From the NCBI GenBank assembly GCA_016934175.1, contig JAFGTI010000010.1, positions 1 through 22,316 on the forward strand: 22,316 nucleotides of DNA, given 5' to 3'. This stretch comes from Acholeplasmataceae bacterium (GTDB lineage: Bacteria > Bacillota_I > Bacilli_A > Acholeplasmatales > Acholeplasmataceae). The notes under the pieces were generated by a model. That model made no database searches. It had not been told where the DNA came from and worked only from the letters and a program-made list of their open reading frames with translations. The translations under genes and the position numbers were made by a program. This document shows, piece after piece, positions 1 through 6,959 of the stretch (position 1 is its first letter; the number at the start of each line of letters is the position of its first letter).

Positions 1-912
1 GGTATGATTGTTGCGATGTTTGCTGACGAAACACTTGGTTTTCAAGTGATGAGTCTTTCATTTGGAACTTTATTTGCAATTAGTGTTTTAGTGACAGGTT
101 TATTTGCAAGAGAAGAAATACAAACGCCTGCTGTTACATCTAAATTAAGTTTCAAGAGTTTAGCAAAACCTTTAGGACTACGTCCTTTTCGTCAATATCT
201 ATTTATGTTTATGATGCTTCAAATGACAATGGCAATTATGAGTGGATTATTTTTCTTTTATGTTGATTTCTATGTCTCTAAGACACAAACGGCTAGTGGT
301 GAATCTACGATGGTTGGATTGATTGGTGCAGCCTTGATGTTCTCTATGCAGATTGTTGCATTACCCATCTATTTGAAAATTATTCAAAAGAAAGGTAAGA
401 CCTTTGCTTATCGTACAGGAGCAACCATTTGGATACTTACAGCACTCTTTATTCTTATCATTCCACAAGATGTGACTCCAGTGGTTATCTATGTTTTAGC
501 TGCATTCATGGGACTTGGTATCAGTGGCGCAGGATTAGTTCCTCACACGATGTATGGGGATGTTGTTGATGCAGGCCAATTAAAATTTAAAGACCGCTTA
601 GATGGTCAAATGAGTGGATTCACAAACTTCATTAATAAAATTGCTCAGGCATTAGGTATCTCATTCGTCATGTTTTTAATTGGACTTGCTGGATTTACAG
701 CAAAAGATCCAGGAGGTCCAGATATTTTGAGTCAACCTGATTCAGCGATGCTTATGGTTAGATTAATTATGGTTTTTGCACCACTTGTCTTTATGAGTAT
801 TGGTATGATGATTTCTTTGAGATATAAGATTGATGCTAAAAAGCAAAAAGAAATTACTGATGCTATTAAAAATAATAGTGAAGATCAAGAAAAAATTCTT
901 GCTAGTTTGTAA
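1..912 (+). CDS. GPH/MFS_2-family sodium- or proton-coupled symporter, 5'-truncated by the window edge
   Basis: The frame is open from base 1, so the true start lies outside the window; about 303 residues are visible of a family that usually has 440-500. The visible part has alternating hydrophobic helices (roughly residues 10-33, 64-90, 103-122, 138-155, 159-180, 215-232 and 250-275). A loop carrying Asp-Val-Val-Asp-Ala-Gly and Lys-Asp-Arg near residues 186-198 is followed by Phe-X-X-Lys at about 209-212, matching the second conserved loop of the glycoside-pentoside-hexuronide:cation symporter (MFS_2) family. It sits in the cytoplasmic membrane. Members carry sugars or glycosides, but the family also contains lysophospholipid carriers (animal Mfsd2a), so the substrate cannot be assigned. 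Only 3 bases separate its stop from the acyltransferase start, so the two are almost certainly co-transcribed. Confidence 0.8.
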   Translation, partial: GMIVAMFADETLGFQVMSLSFGTLFAISVLVTGLFAREEIQTPAVTSKLSFKSLAKPLGLRPFRQYLFMFMMLQMTMAIMSGLFFFYVDFYVSKTQTASGESTMVGLIGAALMFSMQIVALPIYLKIIQKKGKTFAYRTGATIWILTALFILIIPQDVTPVVIYVLAAFMGLGISGAGLVPHTMYGDVVDAGQLKFKDRLDGQMSGFTNFINKIAQALGISFVMFLIGLAGFTAKDPGGPDILSQPDSAMLMVRLIMVFAPLVFMSIGMMISLRYKIDAKKQKEITDAIKNNSEDQEKILASL

Positions 913-915
913 AAA

Positions 916-2079
916 ATGAAAAGGCCTAATCTTTTAGTTTATCTATCTTTAGGATTCCTGCTAAAAATCTTTGCTTTTTTCAAAGGACAAAGAATCACAA
1001 AGAAGATAAACATTAAAGGACCAGCAATTGTTTTATCTAATCATACTTCATTCTATGATTTTATATATACTACAAATGCATTATATCCACATCGTGTGAG
1101 TTATCTTGCAGCAAGTAAAATGTTTTATGAACCTTTACTAGGGTTTTTCTTAAGGCTGGCCAGAGCGATTCCTAAATCGCTTTTTCAGCCTGATCCAGTT
1201 GCAGTACTCCATGTTTTTAAAATGCTCAAAAAAGGGGCTATTATTTCTGTTTTCCCCGAAGGACAGATATCGCCAATTGGCAAATCTTTAAAGCCAGCTT
1301 TTTCAATTGCAAAACTAATAAAAAAAGGAAAAGTGGATGTTTATACAACCATCCATAAAAATGCTTATTTTGTTAATCCACCCTGGTCGAAAAAGTCATT
1401 TAAAGGTAGAATAGAAACTGAGATGGAACTCATTTTAAAAAAAGAAGATTTAGTCAATATGTCAGAACAAGAAATCTATAATCTTGTTGTAAACCATATC
1501 TATTTTAATGCTGCACAGTTTAATGAAGAAAAGAAAAACAAATATCAAGTTAACGCAATTAGCAATTTGGAAAATGTTATTTATCAATGTCCATCATGCT
1601 TACACGAAGGACTTAGCGCAGAGCATACAAAACTTCATTGTCCCAAGTGTCAAACTGATTTTCATTATGATGTTTATGGTAAAATTGGAGGGTACAGGAT
1701 TGATGAACTATTTTTAGCTCAGGAAAAAAGATTACAGCAAAAGATTAAAGATGATGATTTCTTTGAATTATCTAGACCGGTCAAATTAGAATCTTTTAGA
1801 GATTACCGACTAAAAGAAGTAGGTCAGGGTATGCTTTCTCTAAATAAAGATCGTTACTTATATCAAGGAACGATTGACGGTAAGAAACAAGAGCTTGTTT
1901 TTGATGTCAAGAATGTACAAACACTGCCTTCAGATATTGGAAGAAATATCCAAATCTATGAGGGATATCAAATTTATCAATTTGTATTTGAAGATAAAAA
2001 GTGTCCAACCATGTTTGTTCATGCTGGTGAATTCATGTATCAAATAAATAGTGATATTAAACAGATAATCGCTTTATAG
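916..2079 (+). CDS. PlsC-type lysophospholipid/1-acylglycerol-3-phosphate acyltransferase with C-terminal zinc ribbon
   Basis: A 387-residue protein. The first ~200 residues are a PlsC/LPLAT domain that moves an acyl chain onto a lysophospholipid or acylglycerol phosphate at the membrane. A hydrophobic N-terminal segment leads into the HX4D catalytic motif (NHTSFYD, His43 and Asp48) and the FPEGQ substrate motif (113-117). The rest is not part of the usual 200-250-residue enzyme: a four-cysteine zinc ribbon (Cys225, Cys228, Cys242, Cys245) is followed by a ~140-residue mixed alpha/beta tail without a family that I recognise. It follows the MFS_2 transporter by 3 bases and precedes a small gene by 9 bases. 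The domain call is firm. The exact acceptor (lysophosphatidate or another lysolipid) and the role of the zinc ribbon are not known. Confidence 0.85.
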   Translation: MKRPNLLVYLSLGFLLKIFAFFKGQRITKKINIKGPAIVLSNHTSFYDFIYTTNALYPHRVSYLAASKMFYEPLLGFFLRLARAIPKSLFQPDPVAVLHVFKMLKKGAIISVFPEGQISPIGKSLKPAFSIAKLIKKGKVDVYTTIHKNAYFVNPPWSKKSFKGRIETEMELILKKEDLVNMSEQEIYNLVVNHIYFNAAQFNEEKKNKYQVNAISNLENVIYQCPSCLHEGLSAEHTKLHCPKCQTDFHYDVYGKIGGYRIDELFLAQEKRLQQKIKDDDFFELSRPVKLESFRDYRLKEVGQGMLSLNKDRYLYQGTIDGKKQELVFDVKNVQTLPSDIGRNIQIYEGYQIYQFVFEDKKCPTMFVHAGEFMYQINSDIKQIIAL

Positions 2080-2088
2080 GGGGATATT

Positions 2089-2439
2089 ATGGCAACAATA
2101 ACATTAAAAGGTGCTGGACAAGCATCAAGTATTGCATTATTATTAGAAAATGAAATTTCAAATTCGGGTATTTCAATAAACTTACTTTCTAAGCATGCAC
2201 ACAAGGTCGGTGATGAGCTTGTTTATATGCTTGTTTTTGATAAATTTTATTACCGGAATGGCAATCGTGCAAGTCTATCTATCTTAATAACAGAACAAGA
2301 TGGAATGGTTACTGTTGATGCTACAGGCAGTGGTGGAGGGAAAGGCATATTTATTAATTTTTCATTAGGAGCCGAAACGAATTTTGTAAATTTGATTGAA
2401 AGAGTCTTAATACAAAAAGGATTTAAAGTGATAGGATAG
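2089..2439 (+). CDS. Conserved hypothetical protein, 116 aa (possibly DUF6054-like)
   Basis: A small soluble protein preceded by a purine-rich site (GGGGGA, 2079-2084) 9 bases after the acyltransferase. It has no signal peptide or membrane helix. The pattern is a short alpha/beta fold: strand, helix (about residues 10-25), several strands around 45-80, a Gly-rich turn (GSGGGKG, about 81-87) and a C-terminal amphipathic helix ending in a strand. Length and the Gly-rich turn remind me of the DUF6054 family, but this is a memory-based resemblance only. No catalytic residues are obvious. Its position inside the operon suggests joint expression with the lipid and redox genes, not a function. Confidence 0.6.
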   Translation: MATITLKGAGQASSIALLLENEISNSGISINLLSKHAHKVGDELVYMLVFDKFYYRNGNRASLSILITEQDGMVTVDATGSGGGKGIFINFSLGAETNFVNLIERVLIQKGFKVIG

Positions 2440-2462
2440 TCTTTATAAAAAGGAGAAAAATA

Positions 2463-2807
2463 ATGGATAAAAAAAGATTAGTGATTGGGCTAGTATTAGG
2501 TGCTTTATTAGGTGTGGTGTGTATTATTGGTGCACAGCTTAGAACTTCTGGACAATTATCAACTACTTATCTTTTCTCATTTTGGTTTAATAGAGTTTTG
2601 ATTGGACTTGTTATCGGTATTGCCCTTCAGACAAAACAGATGAGTATTGCACTTATTCGAGGATTGATTTTAGGATTGGTTGTTTCTTTTGGATTTTATA
2701 GTGCAACTGGATTTGCAGATATAACAGGGTTCTTTGCTGGAGTTGTATATGGAGTTATCATTGAGTTTGTTTTATTTAAATATGCGAATTCAGGGGATAT
2801 TAAATGA
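2463..2807 (+). CDS. Small four-helix membrane protein of unknown function, 114 aa
   Basis: The start follows a strong AAAGGAG site (2450-2456). The protein is strongly hydrophobic, with four predicted membrane segments at about residues 7-25, 38-56, 61-81 and 86-106. They are rich in Gly in small-residue packing motifs (GLVLGALLG, GLVIG, GLILGLVVSFG, GVVYG). The N-terminus is basic (MDKKR), favouring a cytoplasmic location. The last two codons overlap the start of the nitroreductase gene by 4 bases (ATGA), so translation of the two is likely coupled. I do not recognise a family; it could be a small carrier, a membrane anchor or a stability factor. Confidence 0.65.
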   Translation: MDKKRLVIGLVLGALLGVVCIIGAQLRTSGQLSTTYLFSFWFNRVLIGLVIGIALQTKQMSIALIRGLILGLVVSFGFYSATGFADITGFFAGVVYGVIIEFVLFKYANSGDIK

Positions 2808-3634
2808 TTGAAGCCATCAAAAAAAGAAAGTCTGTTCGCACATATGAGAAACAAACATTAACCGATGAAGATGAGAGAAAAATAGAGAAGCTAATTAAAG
2901 ATATAAAGACACTAAAAGGACCTTTCGGAAATCGTGTAAAGCTACATTTATTTAACAGACCATTCTCAGATCAAAATGAGTCAAAAAAGATAGGTACTTA
3001 TGGATTCGTTAAAAATGCTCAGGCTTTTATAGCAGGCAGTGTCATTAATACTTTCGAAGGGCTTATAGATTTTGGTTATTTATTTGAGTATTTAATTCTT
3101 AAACTCACAAGCTATGATTTAGCAACAGTATGGTTAGGTGGAACATTTAACCGCAAAGATTTTGAATACTTATTGGAAGAAAATGAAGTAATTCCTGCAA
3201 TCACACCTGTGGGTTACATTGCAAAAAATATGTCAATAAAAGAAAATATGATTAGAACAACTATTAAAGCAAATCAACGAAAGCCTTTTAAAACTTTGTT
3301 TTTTAATCAGAATCTTGAGACTCCACTAGATGAACATCATTTGTATGCTCCTATGTTAGAAATGGTGAGAATTGGGCAATCTGCGTCAAATAAACAGCCA
3401 TGGAGAGCGATTGTTGATGAGCACATGATTCATTTCTATCTAGAAAGAACGCCTAAATATGCCGAAGGATTATCTATTGATATTCAGGCAGTAGATTTAG
3501 GAATCGCAGTTTCACATTTTTGTTTAGCACTTGAAGCCAATCAAATAAATTACCATATTGACACAAAAAATAGAATCGATCAAAAGAATCATCTCATTTG
3601 GATATTATCGGTTAAAGTTGATCATAGTAAATGA
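2804..3634 (+). CDS. Nitroreductase-fold flavoprotein (TM1586-type single-chain pseudo-dimer), 276 aa
   Basis: The N-terminus shows the nitroreductase FMN-phosphate signature (RKSVRTYE, residues 8-15). A second lobe begins near residue 180 with MVRIGQSASNKQPWR (187-201), the other FMN-contacting segment. LGGTFNR (111-117) fits the mid-domain. At 276 residues with both half-sites in one chain it resembles the 'putative TM nitroreductase' group (PF14512), where one polypeptide imitates the usual homodimer. Members are expected to bind FMN and reduce nitro compounds, quinones or flavins with NAD(P)H; no substrate can be read from the sequence. The gene starts inside the preceding membrane-protein gene (4-base ATGA overlap) and lies 22 bases before the acetyltransferase. 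Confidence 0.8.
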   Translation: MIEAIKKRKSVRTYEKQTLTDEDERKIEKLIKDIKTLKGPFGNRVKLHLFNRPFSDQNESKKIGTYGFVKNAQAFIAGSVINTFEGLIDFGYLFEYLILKLTSYDLATVWLGGTFNRKDFEYLLEENEVIPAITPVGYIAKNMSIKENMIRTTIKANQRKPFKTLFFNQNLETPLDEHHLYAPMLEMVRIGQSASNKQPWRAIVDEHMIHFYLERTPKYAEGLSIDIQAVDLGIAVSHFCLALEANQINYHIDTKNRIDQKNHLIWILSVKVDHSK

Positions 3635-3656
3635 TTTATTTAAGAAGGGGTATATT

Positions 3657-4469
3657 ATGGGAATTAAAGAAATAATAGATCAGTCAGATTATCCACTAAT
3701 TAAGCAAGATATCATTGATGGACTTAGGAATCTTGGTTTAAAGAAGAATGATACTATCATGGTACATTCAAGTTTATCAAGTTTTGGATACGTAGTTAAT
3801 GGAGCAAACGATATTATTGAAGCTTTAATGGAAGTAGTTAGTGATGGAACGATTATTATGCCAGGGCATAATTCAGTCAATTCTAATGTTAGAGAATGGA
3901 GAAATCCACCTGTTCCTCAATCTTGGTTTGAAATCGTTGAACAAAATATAAGACCTGCATCTAGAGAAGTCGAACCTGTTAGTATTGGTAAGATACCAAG
4001 AGTTTTTGGAAGATATGAGGGTGTTAAATATACGAATCATCCATTTGTCGCTTTACAAATTTATGGGAAAGGTCCAAAAGCATTATTAGAACAACCCTTA
4101 AATAGACCCCATTCGATGAATGGACCTTTCGGATATTTATACCACAATCAAGTAAAACTTTTGATGTTAGGATCTGATTATGATAATTTAACTTTCATGC
4201 ATTTAGCATCCAATATATTAAATAGTTATATGGACATGTATTCAAATATCTATCAAGATGGAAAAATAGTTCGGATTAAGTATGATATTGAAAATGATGA
4301 GCCTGAAGATTTTATTAAGATTGGAAAGAGCTTTGAAGAAACAAAAAAAGATTTTATTAAGATTGGAAAAATAGGTAAGGCAACATGCCGGTTAATCGAT
4401 GGGAAAGAACTTATAGATTTTACTGTGGAATATTATAAAAAACATGGTATAAACCATCGAGATGAGTAA
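3657..4469 (+). CDS. AAC(3)-family (Antibiotic_NAT) N-acetyltransferase
   Basis: A 270-residue protein of the aminoglycoside 3-N-acetyltransferase/FrbF/YokD family, which transfers acetyl from acetyl-CoA to an amine. Visible family motifs are HSSLSSFG (37-44), DGTIIMPG (63-70), NHPFVALQIYGKGP (127-140), HSMNGPFGYLY (152-162) and a T-x-x-H segment (179-182). The longest frame begins at 3558 inside the nitroreductase gene, but the start at 3657 is chosen because AGAAGGGG lies just upstream. Most AAC(3) proteins have Glu three residues after the conserved His (HLAE); here it is Ser (HLAS). A 22-base direct repeat near the 3' end encodes two copies of DFIKIGK. Aminoglycoside resistance should not be assumed, since many chromosomal members act on other amines. 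Confidence 0.85.
   Translation: MGIKEIIDQSDYPLIKQDIIDGLRNLGLKKNDTIMVHSSLSSFGYVVNGANDIIEALMEVVSDGTIIMPGHNSVNSNVREWRNPPVPQSWFEIVEQNIRPASREVEPVSIGKIPRVFGRYEGVKYTNHPFVALQIYGKGPKALLEQPLNRPHSMNGPFGYLYHNQVKLLMLGSDYDNLTFMHLASNILNSYMDMYSNIYQDGKIVRIKYDIENDEPEDFIKIGKSFEETKKDFIKIGKIGKATCRLIDGKELIDFTVEYYKKHGINHRDE
4306..4369 (+). repeat. Two 22-base in-frame direct repeats inside the AAC(3)-family gene
   Basis: Identical 22-base copies lie at 4306-4327 and 4348-4369, with a period of 42 bases, so the reading frame is kept. Each encodes Asp-Phe-Ile-Lys-Ile-Gly-Lys. The intervening 20 bases are not repeated. This may be a recent partial tandem duplication of 14 codons, or two family positions (an F-x-x-I-G and a K-I-G-x-A segment) that happen to share codons. 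Confidence 0.75.
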
Positions 4470-4484
4470 AAGGTGAAACTAGAT

Positions 4485-4527
4485 AAAAAGGAAGCAGAAT
4501 AAAGAGGAATAAACTACTTCCTTTTTT
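4485..4527 (+). terminator. Probable rho-independent terminator after the AAC(3)-family gene
   Basis: AAAAAGGAAG (4485-4494) can pair with CTTCCTTTTT (4517-4526) across a 22-base loop, and a T-run ends the right arm. The long loop and A/U-rich stem make it moderate in strength. It lies between the acetyltransferase stop and the promoter of the next unit, as expected for an operon end. Confidence 0.5.
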
Positions 4528-4566
4528 GTATAGAGATTAATTAAAGATAATCAAATATAGTTGTTG

Positions 4567-4572
4567 TATAAT
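4567..4572 (+). promoter_or_regulatory. -10 box TATAAT upstream of the chromate-transporter pair
   Basis: A perfect TATAAT stands at 4567-4572. No good -35 box is at the 17-base distance. Transcription would begin near 4579, leaving too little space for a leader if the ATG at 4587 were used. This supports the later start at 4599 preceded by GGAG (4589-4592). Confidence 0.45.
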
Positions 4573-4598
4573 AAAAGTATTGATGAATGGAGAAAATG

Positions 4599-5150
4599 AT
4601 GGTTAAATTATCCAAAATATTTTTTGTATTTTTAAAATTAGGAGCACTTACTTTTGGTGGTGGGCTTGCTATGATTCCTATCATTAAAAGAGATATCGTC
4701 GATAGAAATTGGATATCTGATGAAGAATTGAGTGATTATATAGCTGTTGCTCAAGTTGCTCCTGGAATGATTGCAATCAATATAGCAGTTCTTGTAGGTA
4801 TGCATTTAAGAGGTAGAAAAGGATCTTTTCTAGCTGTTTTAGGTGTTGCTCTCCCCTCTTTAATTATCATTACAATTATTGCTTCGATATTAAAAGAATT
4901 TTCTGATATTCCTCTTATTGTTAGTGCCCTTAAGGGCATTATTATAGTAGTTGTTATCTTGTTGATTTCAGCAATTTATGAAATTGGGAAAAAGTCTATT
5001 AAAAATATCTATTTACTTTTCTATGCTTTAATGTCATTTTCTTTAGTATATTTCTTAAATGTATCAACAGCATTAGTTATCTTACTCTCATTTGCTATAG
5101 GAACACTTCATGCTCTAGTTGTTTCTAGAAAGCGTGTCCAACATGATTGA
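4599..5150 (+). CDS. Chromate transporter ChrA-like, N-terminal half protein
   Basis: A half-size member (183 aa) of the CHR family (PF02417) of inner-membrane anion transporters. The start at 4599 is chosen for its spacing from GGAG at 4589-4592; in-frame ATGs at 4587 and 4596 lack a well-placed site. Characteristic features are LTFGGGLAMIPII (about 17-29), DRNWISDEE and the AQVAPGMIAINIAV segment (about 51-64), followed by about four more membrane helices. The family ranges from fused ~400-residue proteins to split pairs of ~180 residues; this is the split type, with its partner starting 8 bases before its stop. Chromate efflux is the known role of some members, but many split pairs have no tested substrate. 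Confidence 0.85.
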   Translation: MVKLSKIFFVFLKLGALTFGGGLAMIPIIKRDIVDRNWISDEELSDYIAVAQVAPGMIAINIAVLVGMHLRGRKGSFLAVLGVALPSLIIITIIASILKEFSDIPLIVSALKGIIIVVVILLISAIYEIGKKSIKNIYLLFYALMSFSLVYFLNVSTALVILLSFAIGTLHALVVSRKRVQHD

Positions 5151-5676
5151 ACTCATTTTAGTATTCCTTTATGTAGGACTTTTTACGATTGGTGGTGGCA
5201 TGGTTGCCATACCATTAATACAACAACAAGTTGTCGATCGTGGATTAATATCTATTGCTGATTTTTATGCTATGGTTGCCATTGCAGAATCGACACCTGG
5301 ACCTATTGGAATTAATGTTGCAACCTATGTAGGATTTGAATTATTTAGTTTTGTGGGAGCTTTAGTTGCTACCACTGCATTCATTTTGCCCTCATTTTTA
5401 ATCGTCTCATTTTTGGCAGGTCTACTTAAAAAATATCGTCAAAGTCTATTAGTCATTCATTGGTTCTATTATGTAAAAGCAGCAATCGTGGGTTTAATTG
5501 GGTATGCCCTCATTAAAGTTGTTTTTATTGCTTTTATTAGTTATGATCCCAATCTTGTCATTGATTGGAAGGCGGTAATTTTATTTATTGTTTTATTAGG
5601 TGCTTTTTATTTCTTAAAAAAAATACCATGGTTAGTGATTCTTTTAGGTGCAATCCTGGGAATGATTATTCTTTAA
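5143..5676 (+). CDS. Chromate transporter ChrA-like, C-terminal half protein
   Basis: The second half-size CHR-family protein (177 aa). It shows the same signatures as its neighbour in a slightly different form: YVGLFTIGGGMVAIPLI (about 10-26), QQQVVDRGLIS and ESTPGPIGINVATYVG (about 49-64), then four or five hydrophobic helices. The start is taken as ATG 5143, overlapping the upstream stop by 8 bases (ATGATTGA); a TTG at 5119 opens a longer frame but would need a deep overlap. No strong ribosome site precedes it, so coupled translation is likely. The two proteins probably assemble in antiparallel fashion, as proposed for split CHR pairs. Confidence 0.85.
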   Translation: MIELILVFLYVGLFTIGGGMVAIPLIQQQVVDRGLISIADFYAMVAIAESTPGPIGINVATYVGFELFSFVGALVATTAFILPSFLIVSFLAGLLKKYRQSLLVIHWFYYVKAAIVGLIGYALIKVVFIAFISYDPNLVIDWKAVILFIVLLGAFYFLKKIPWLVILLGAILGMIIL

Positions 5677-5702
5677 ATAAGAAAATACTAAAGAGGTGAA
5701 TC

Positions 5703-6116
5703 ATGAAATCATTATTAGCAATAGAACCTAGATATCAAGAAACTGATCAAATGGGAATTATTCACCATTCTGTTTATCCTATTTGGTATGAGATAGGTAG
5801 AGTGAAGTTTTGTGATGATTTAGGATTTCCTTATAAAAAAATAGAAGAATTGGGTATTGGATTAGCAATGATTCACATGGATGTTAATTATTTAAAACCA
5901 GCATATTTTGGGTCAAAATTAACGATGGAGACCAAACTCATTAAATTTACAAGAGTAAGAATGGTATTTCGCTATGAAATTTTTAATCTAGATCACGAGA
6001 TGATTCATTATGGTGAAAGCCATTTAGTATGGGTGAATCAAGATTTAAAGCCAATTAATCTATATAAAGTAAATCCCCATTTGTATGAACTATTCCTTAA
6101 GCAAGTAGAAGCATAA
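5703..6116 (+). CDS. Hotdog-fold acyl-CoA thioesterase (YbgC/4-hydroxybenzoyl-CoA thioesterase family)
   Basis: A 137-residue cytoplasmic protein with the family signature near its N-terminus: RYQETDQMGIIHHSVYPIWYE (split: Tyr11, Thr14-Asp15, Gly18, His21-His22, Tyr25). Asp15 corresponds to the catalytic aspartate of the 4HBT group. It hydrolyses acyl-CoA or acyl-ACP thioesters, and the exact acyl chain cannot be told. Length is normal for the family. It is preceded by AAGAGGTGA (5690-5698) and lies 26 bases after the second ChrA half with no terminator between them, so it is probably transcribed with that pair. Confidence 0.88.
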   Translation: MKSLLAIEPRYQETDQMGIIHHSVYPIWYEIGRVKFCDDLGFPYKKIEELGIGLAMIHMDVNYLKPAYFGSKLTMETKLIKFTRVRMVFRYEIFNLDHEMIHYGESHLVWVNQDLKPINLYKVNPHLYELFLKQVEA

Positions 6117-6121
6117 AAAAG

Positions 6122-6150
6122 TTTATATTTTATAAGGTTTATGCTACAAT
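6122..6150 (+). promoter_or_regulatory. Promoter of the NERD-domain gene, extended -10
   Basis: TTTATA (6122-6127), 17 bases, then TACAAT (6145-6150) preceded by TG at 6142-6143 (extended -10). The NERD gene starts about 40 bases downstream. A short inverted repeat (GCATAAA 6111-6117, TTTATGC 6138-6144) overlaps the site. Confidence 0.55.
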
Positions 6151-6191
6151 ATAAATAGTATAAAAAATAATTTAGCAAAGAAGGCACATTT

Positions 6192-6842
6192 ATGGAAACA
6201 TTCTTTTTTATCGTTGTACCTGCAATTATTGGTGTCGCAGTATTTTTTCTTTCGCCATATGGTAGAGGCGTAACAGGGAAACTCACAGTTCGTGTACTGA
6301 TAGGATCTAGTAAACCTAAAAAGTCAAAATATGTCATAAGGAATATCATTTTCACAGAAGGTGATATGCATGTTAAAATCGATTATGTTGTGATTAACAC
6401 AAATGGAGTTCACGTGATTGAAGTTTTAAATATGCCGGGTGTTATCTTTGGTAGAGAAAATGATATCGAATGGACACAAACAGTTGATCATGGATTAACA
6501 AAACAGAAATTCTATAGCCCTGTTAAGAGAAACTCTGGTCAAATATTAGCATTAAAAGAAAAAATAAATACTAATGCAATTTTTCATTCCTATATCATTT
6601 TTACAAATAGAGCATCAATTGCTATAAAGACACAACACGTTACTGTTGAGTATCCTATGGGGTTTAAACAGGCTTTAGATGAAAAGAGCATCGAGCATCC
6701 TATGCTTCCTGGTCAAATTGAAGCTGTTTATCAAAAGATCTTAGAAGTAAAGAAGAATTGTTCGATTTCATATAAAGAATACAAGAAACAGCTTAAATCT
6801 GAAAAACAAGAAGAATATAAAACAAAATCGAAGAAAAAATAA
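6192..6842 (+). CDS. Membrane-anchored NERD (nuclease-related) domain protein with altered active site
   Basis: A 216-residue protein. Residues 4-21 form one N-terminal membrane segment, followed by a basic stretch and a NERD domain (about 50-165) of the restriction-endonuclease-like fold. Landmarks are the IDYVVINTNGVHVIE strand pair (Asp64 and Glu77 at nuclease positions), a Gly-rich turn with Trp94, and the later GQILALKE helix (Gly116-Gln117). In active family members the second acidic residue is followed by x-Lys (E-x-K); here the sequence is Glu77-Val78-Leu79, so the catalytic lysine appears absent. The tail (about 185-216) is highly charged, Lys/Glu-rich and possibly coiled. The start is supported by AAGAAGG (6178-6184). 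It is a single-gene unit between a promoter and a strong terminator. Nuclease activity is therefore doubtful; a nucleic-acid-binding or structural role is possible. Confidence 0.75.
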   Translation: METFFFIVVPAIIGVAVFFLSPYGRGVTGKLTVRVLIGSSKPKKSKYVIRNIIFTEGDMHVKIDYVVINTNGVHVIEVLNMPGVIFGRENDIEWTQTVDHGLTKQKFYSPVKRNSGQILALKEKINTNAIFHSYIIFTNRASIAIKTQHVTVEYPMGFKQALDEKSIEHPMLPGQIEAVYQKILEVKKNCSISYKEYKKQLKSEKQEEYKTKSKKK

Positions 6843-6854
6843 GTGATTCAATAT

Positions 6855-6889
6855 AAAAAGCTTAACAAATAATTGTTAGGCTTTTTTTT
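6855..6889 (+). terminator. Strong rho-independent terminator of the NERD gene
   Basis: A 14-base-pair stem with a single G-T wobble (6855-6868 with 6873-6886), a 4-base loop (ATAA) and a run of eight T (6882-6889). Confidence 0.9.
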
Positions 6890-6901
6890 GTTCTTTGGAT
6901 A

Positions 6902-6932
6902 TTAAAATAGGGCGCTAAAAAGGCACCCTATT
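6902..6932 (-). terminator. Terminator of the minus-strand ferredoxin gene
   Basis: On the minus strand AATAGGGTGC (6932-6923) pairs with GCGCCCTATT (6915-6906) with one wobble and a 7-base loop, followed by a T-rich run (TTTTAAT). It lies 28 bases after the ferredoxin stop. Confidence 0.75.
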
Positions 6933-6959
6933 CCCCGTGAATTGTTTAACTAAGTTTTT

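Noticed and set aside
1508..1717. Plus-strand open frame of 69 codons inside the acyltransferase gene
   Set aside because: It lies wholly within a well-supported gene in another frame and lacks a ribosome site.
3657..4469. An acquired antibiotic-resistance cassette
   Set aside because: There is no integron, transposase or composition change around the AAC(3)-family gene, and it lies within a compact operon.
6038..6355. Minus-strand open frame of 105 codons across the thioesterase end and NERD start
   Set aside because: It overlaps two supported genes and their promoter; the composition is low-complexity and no ribosome site is present.
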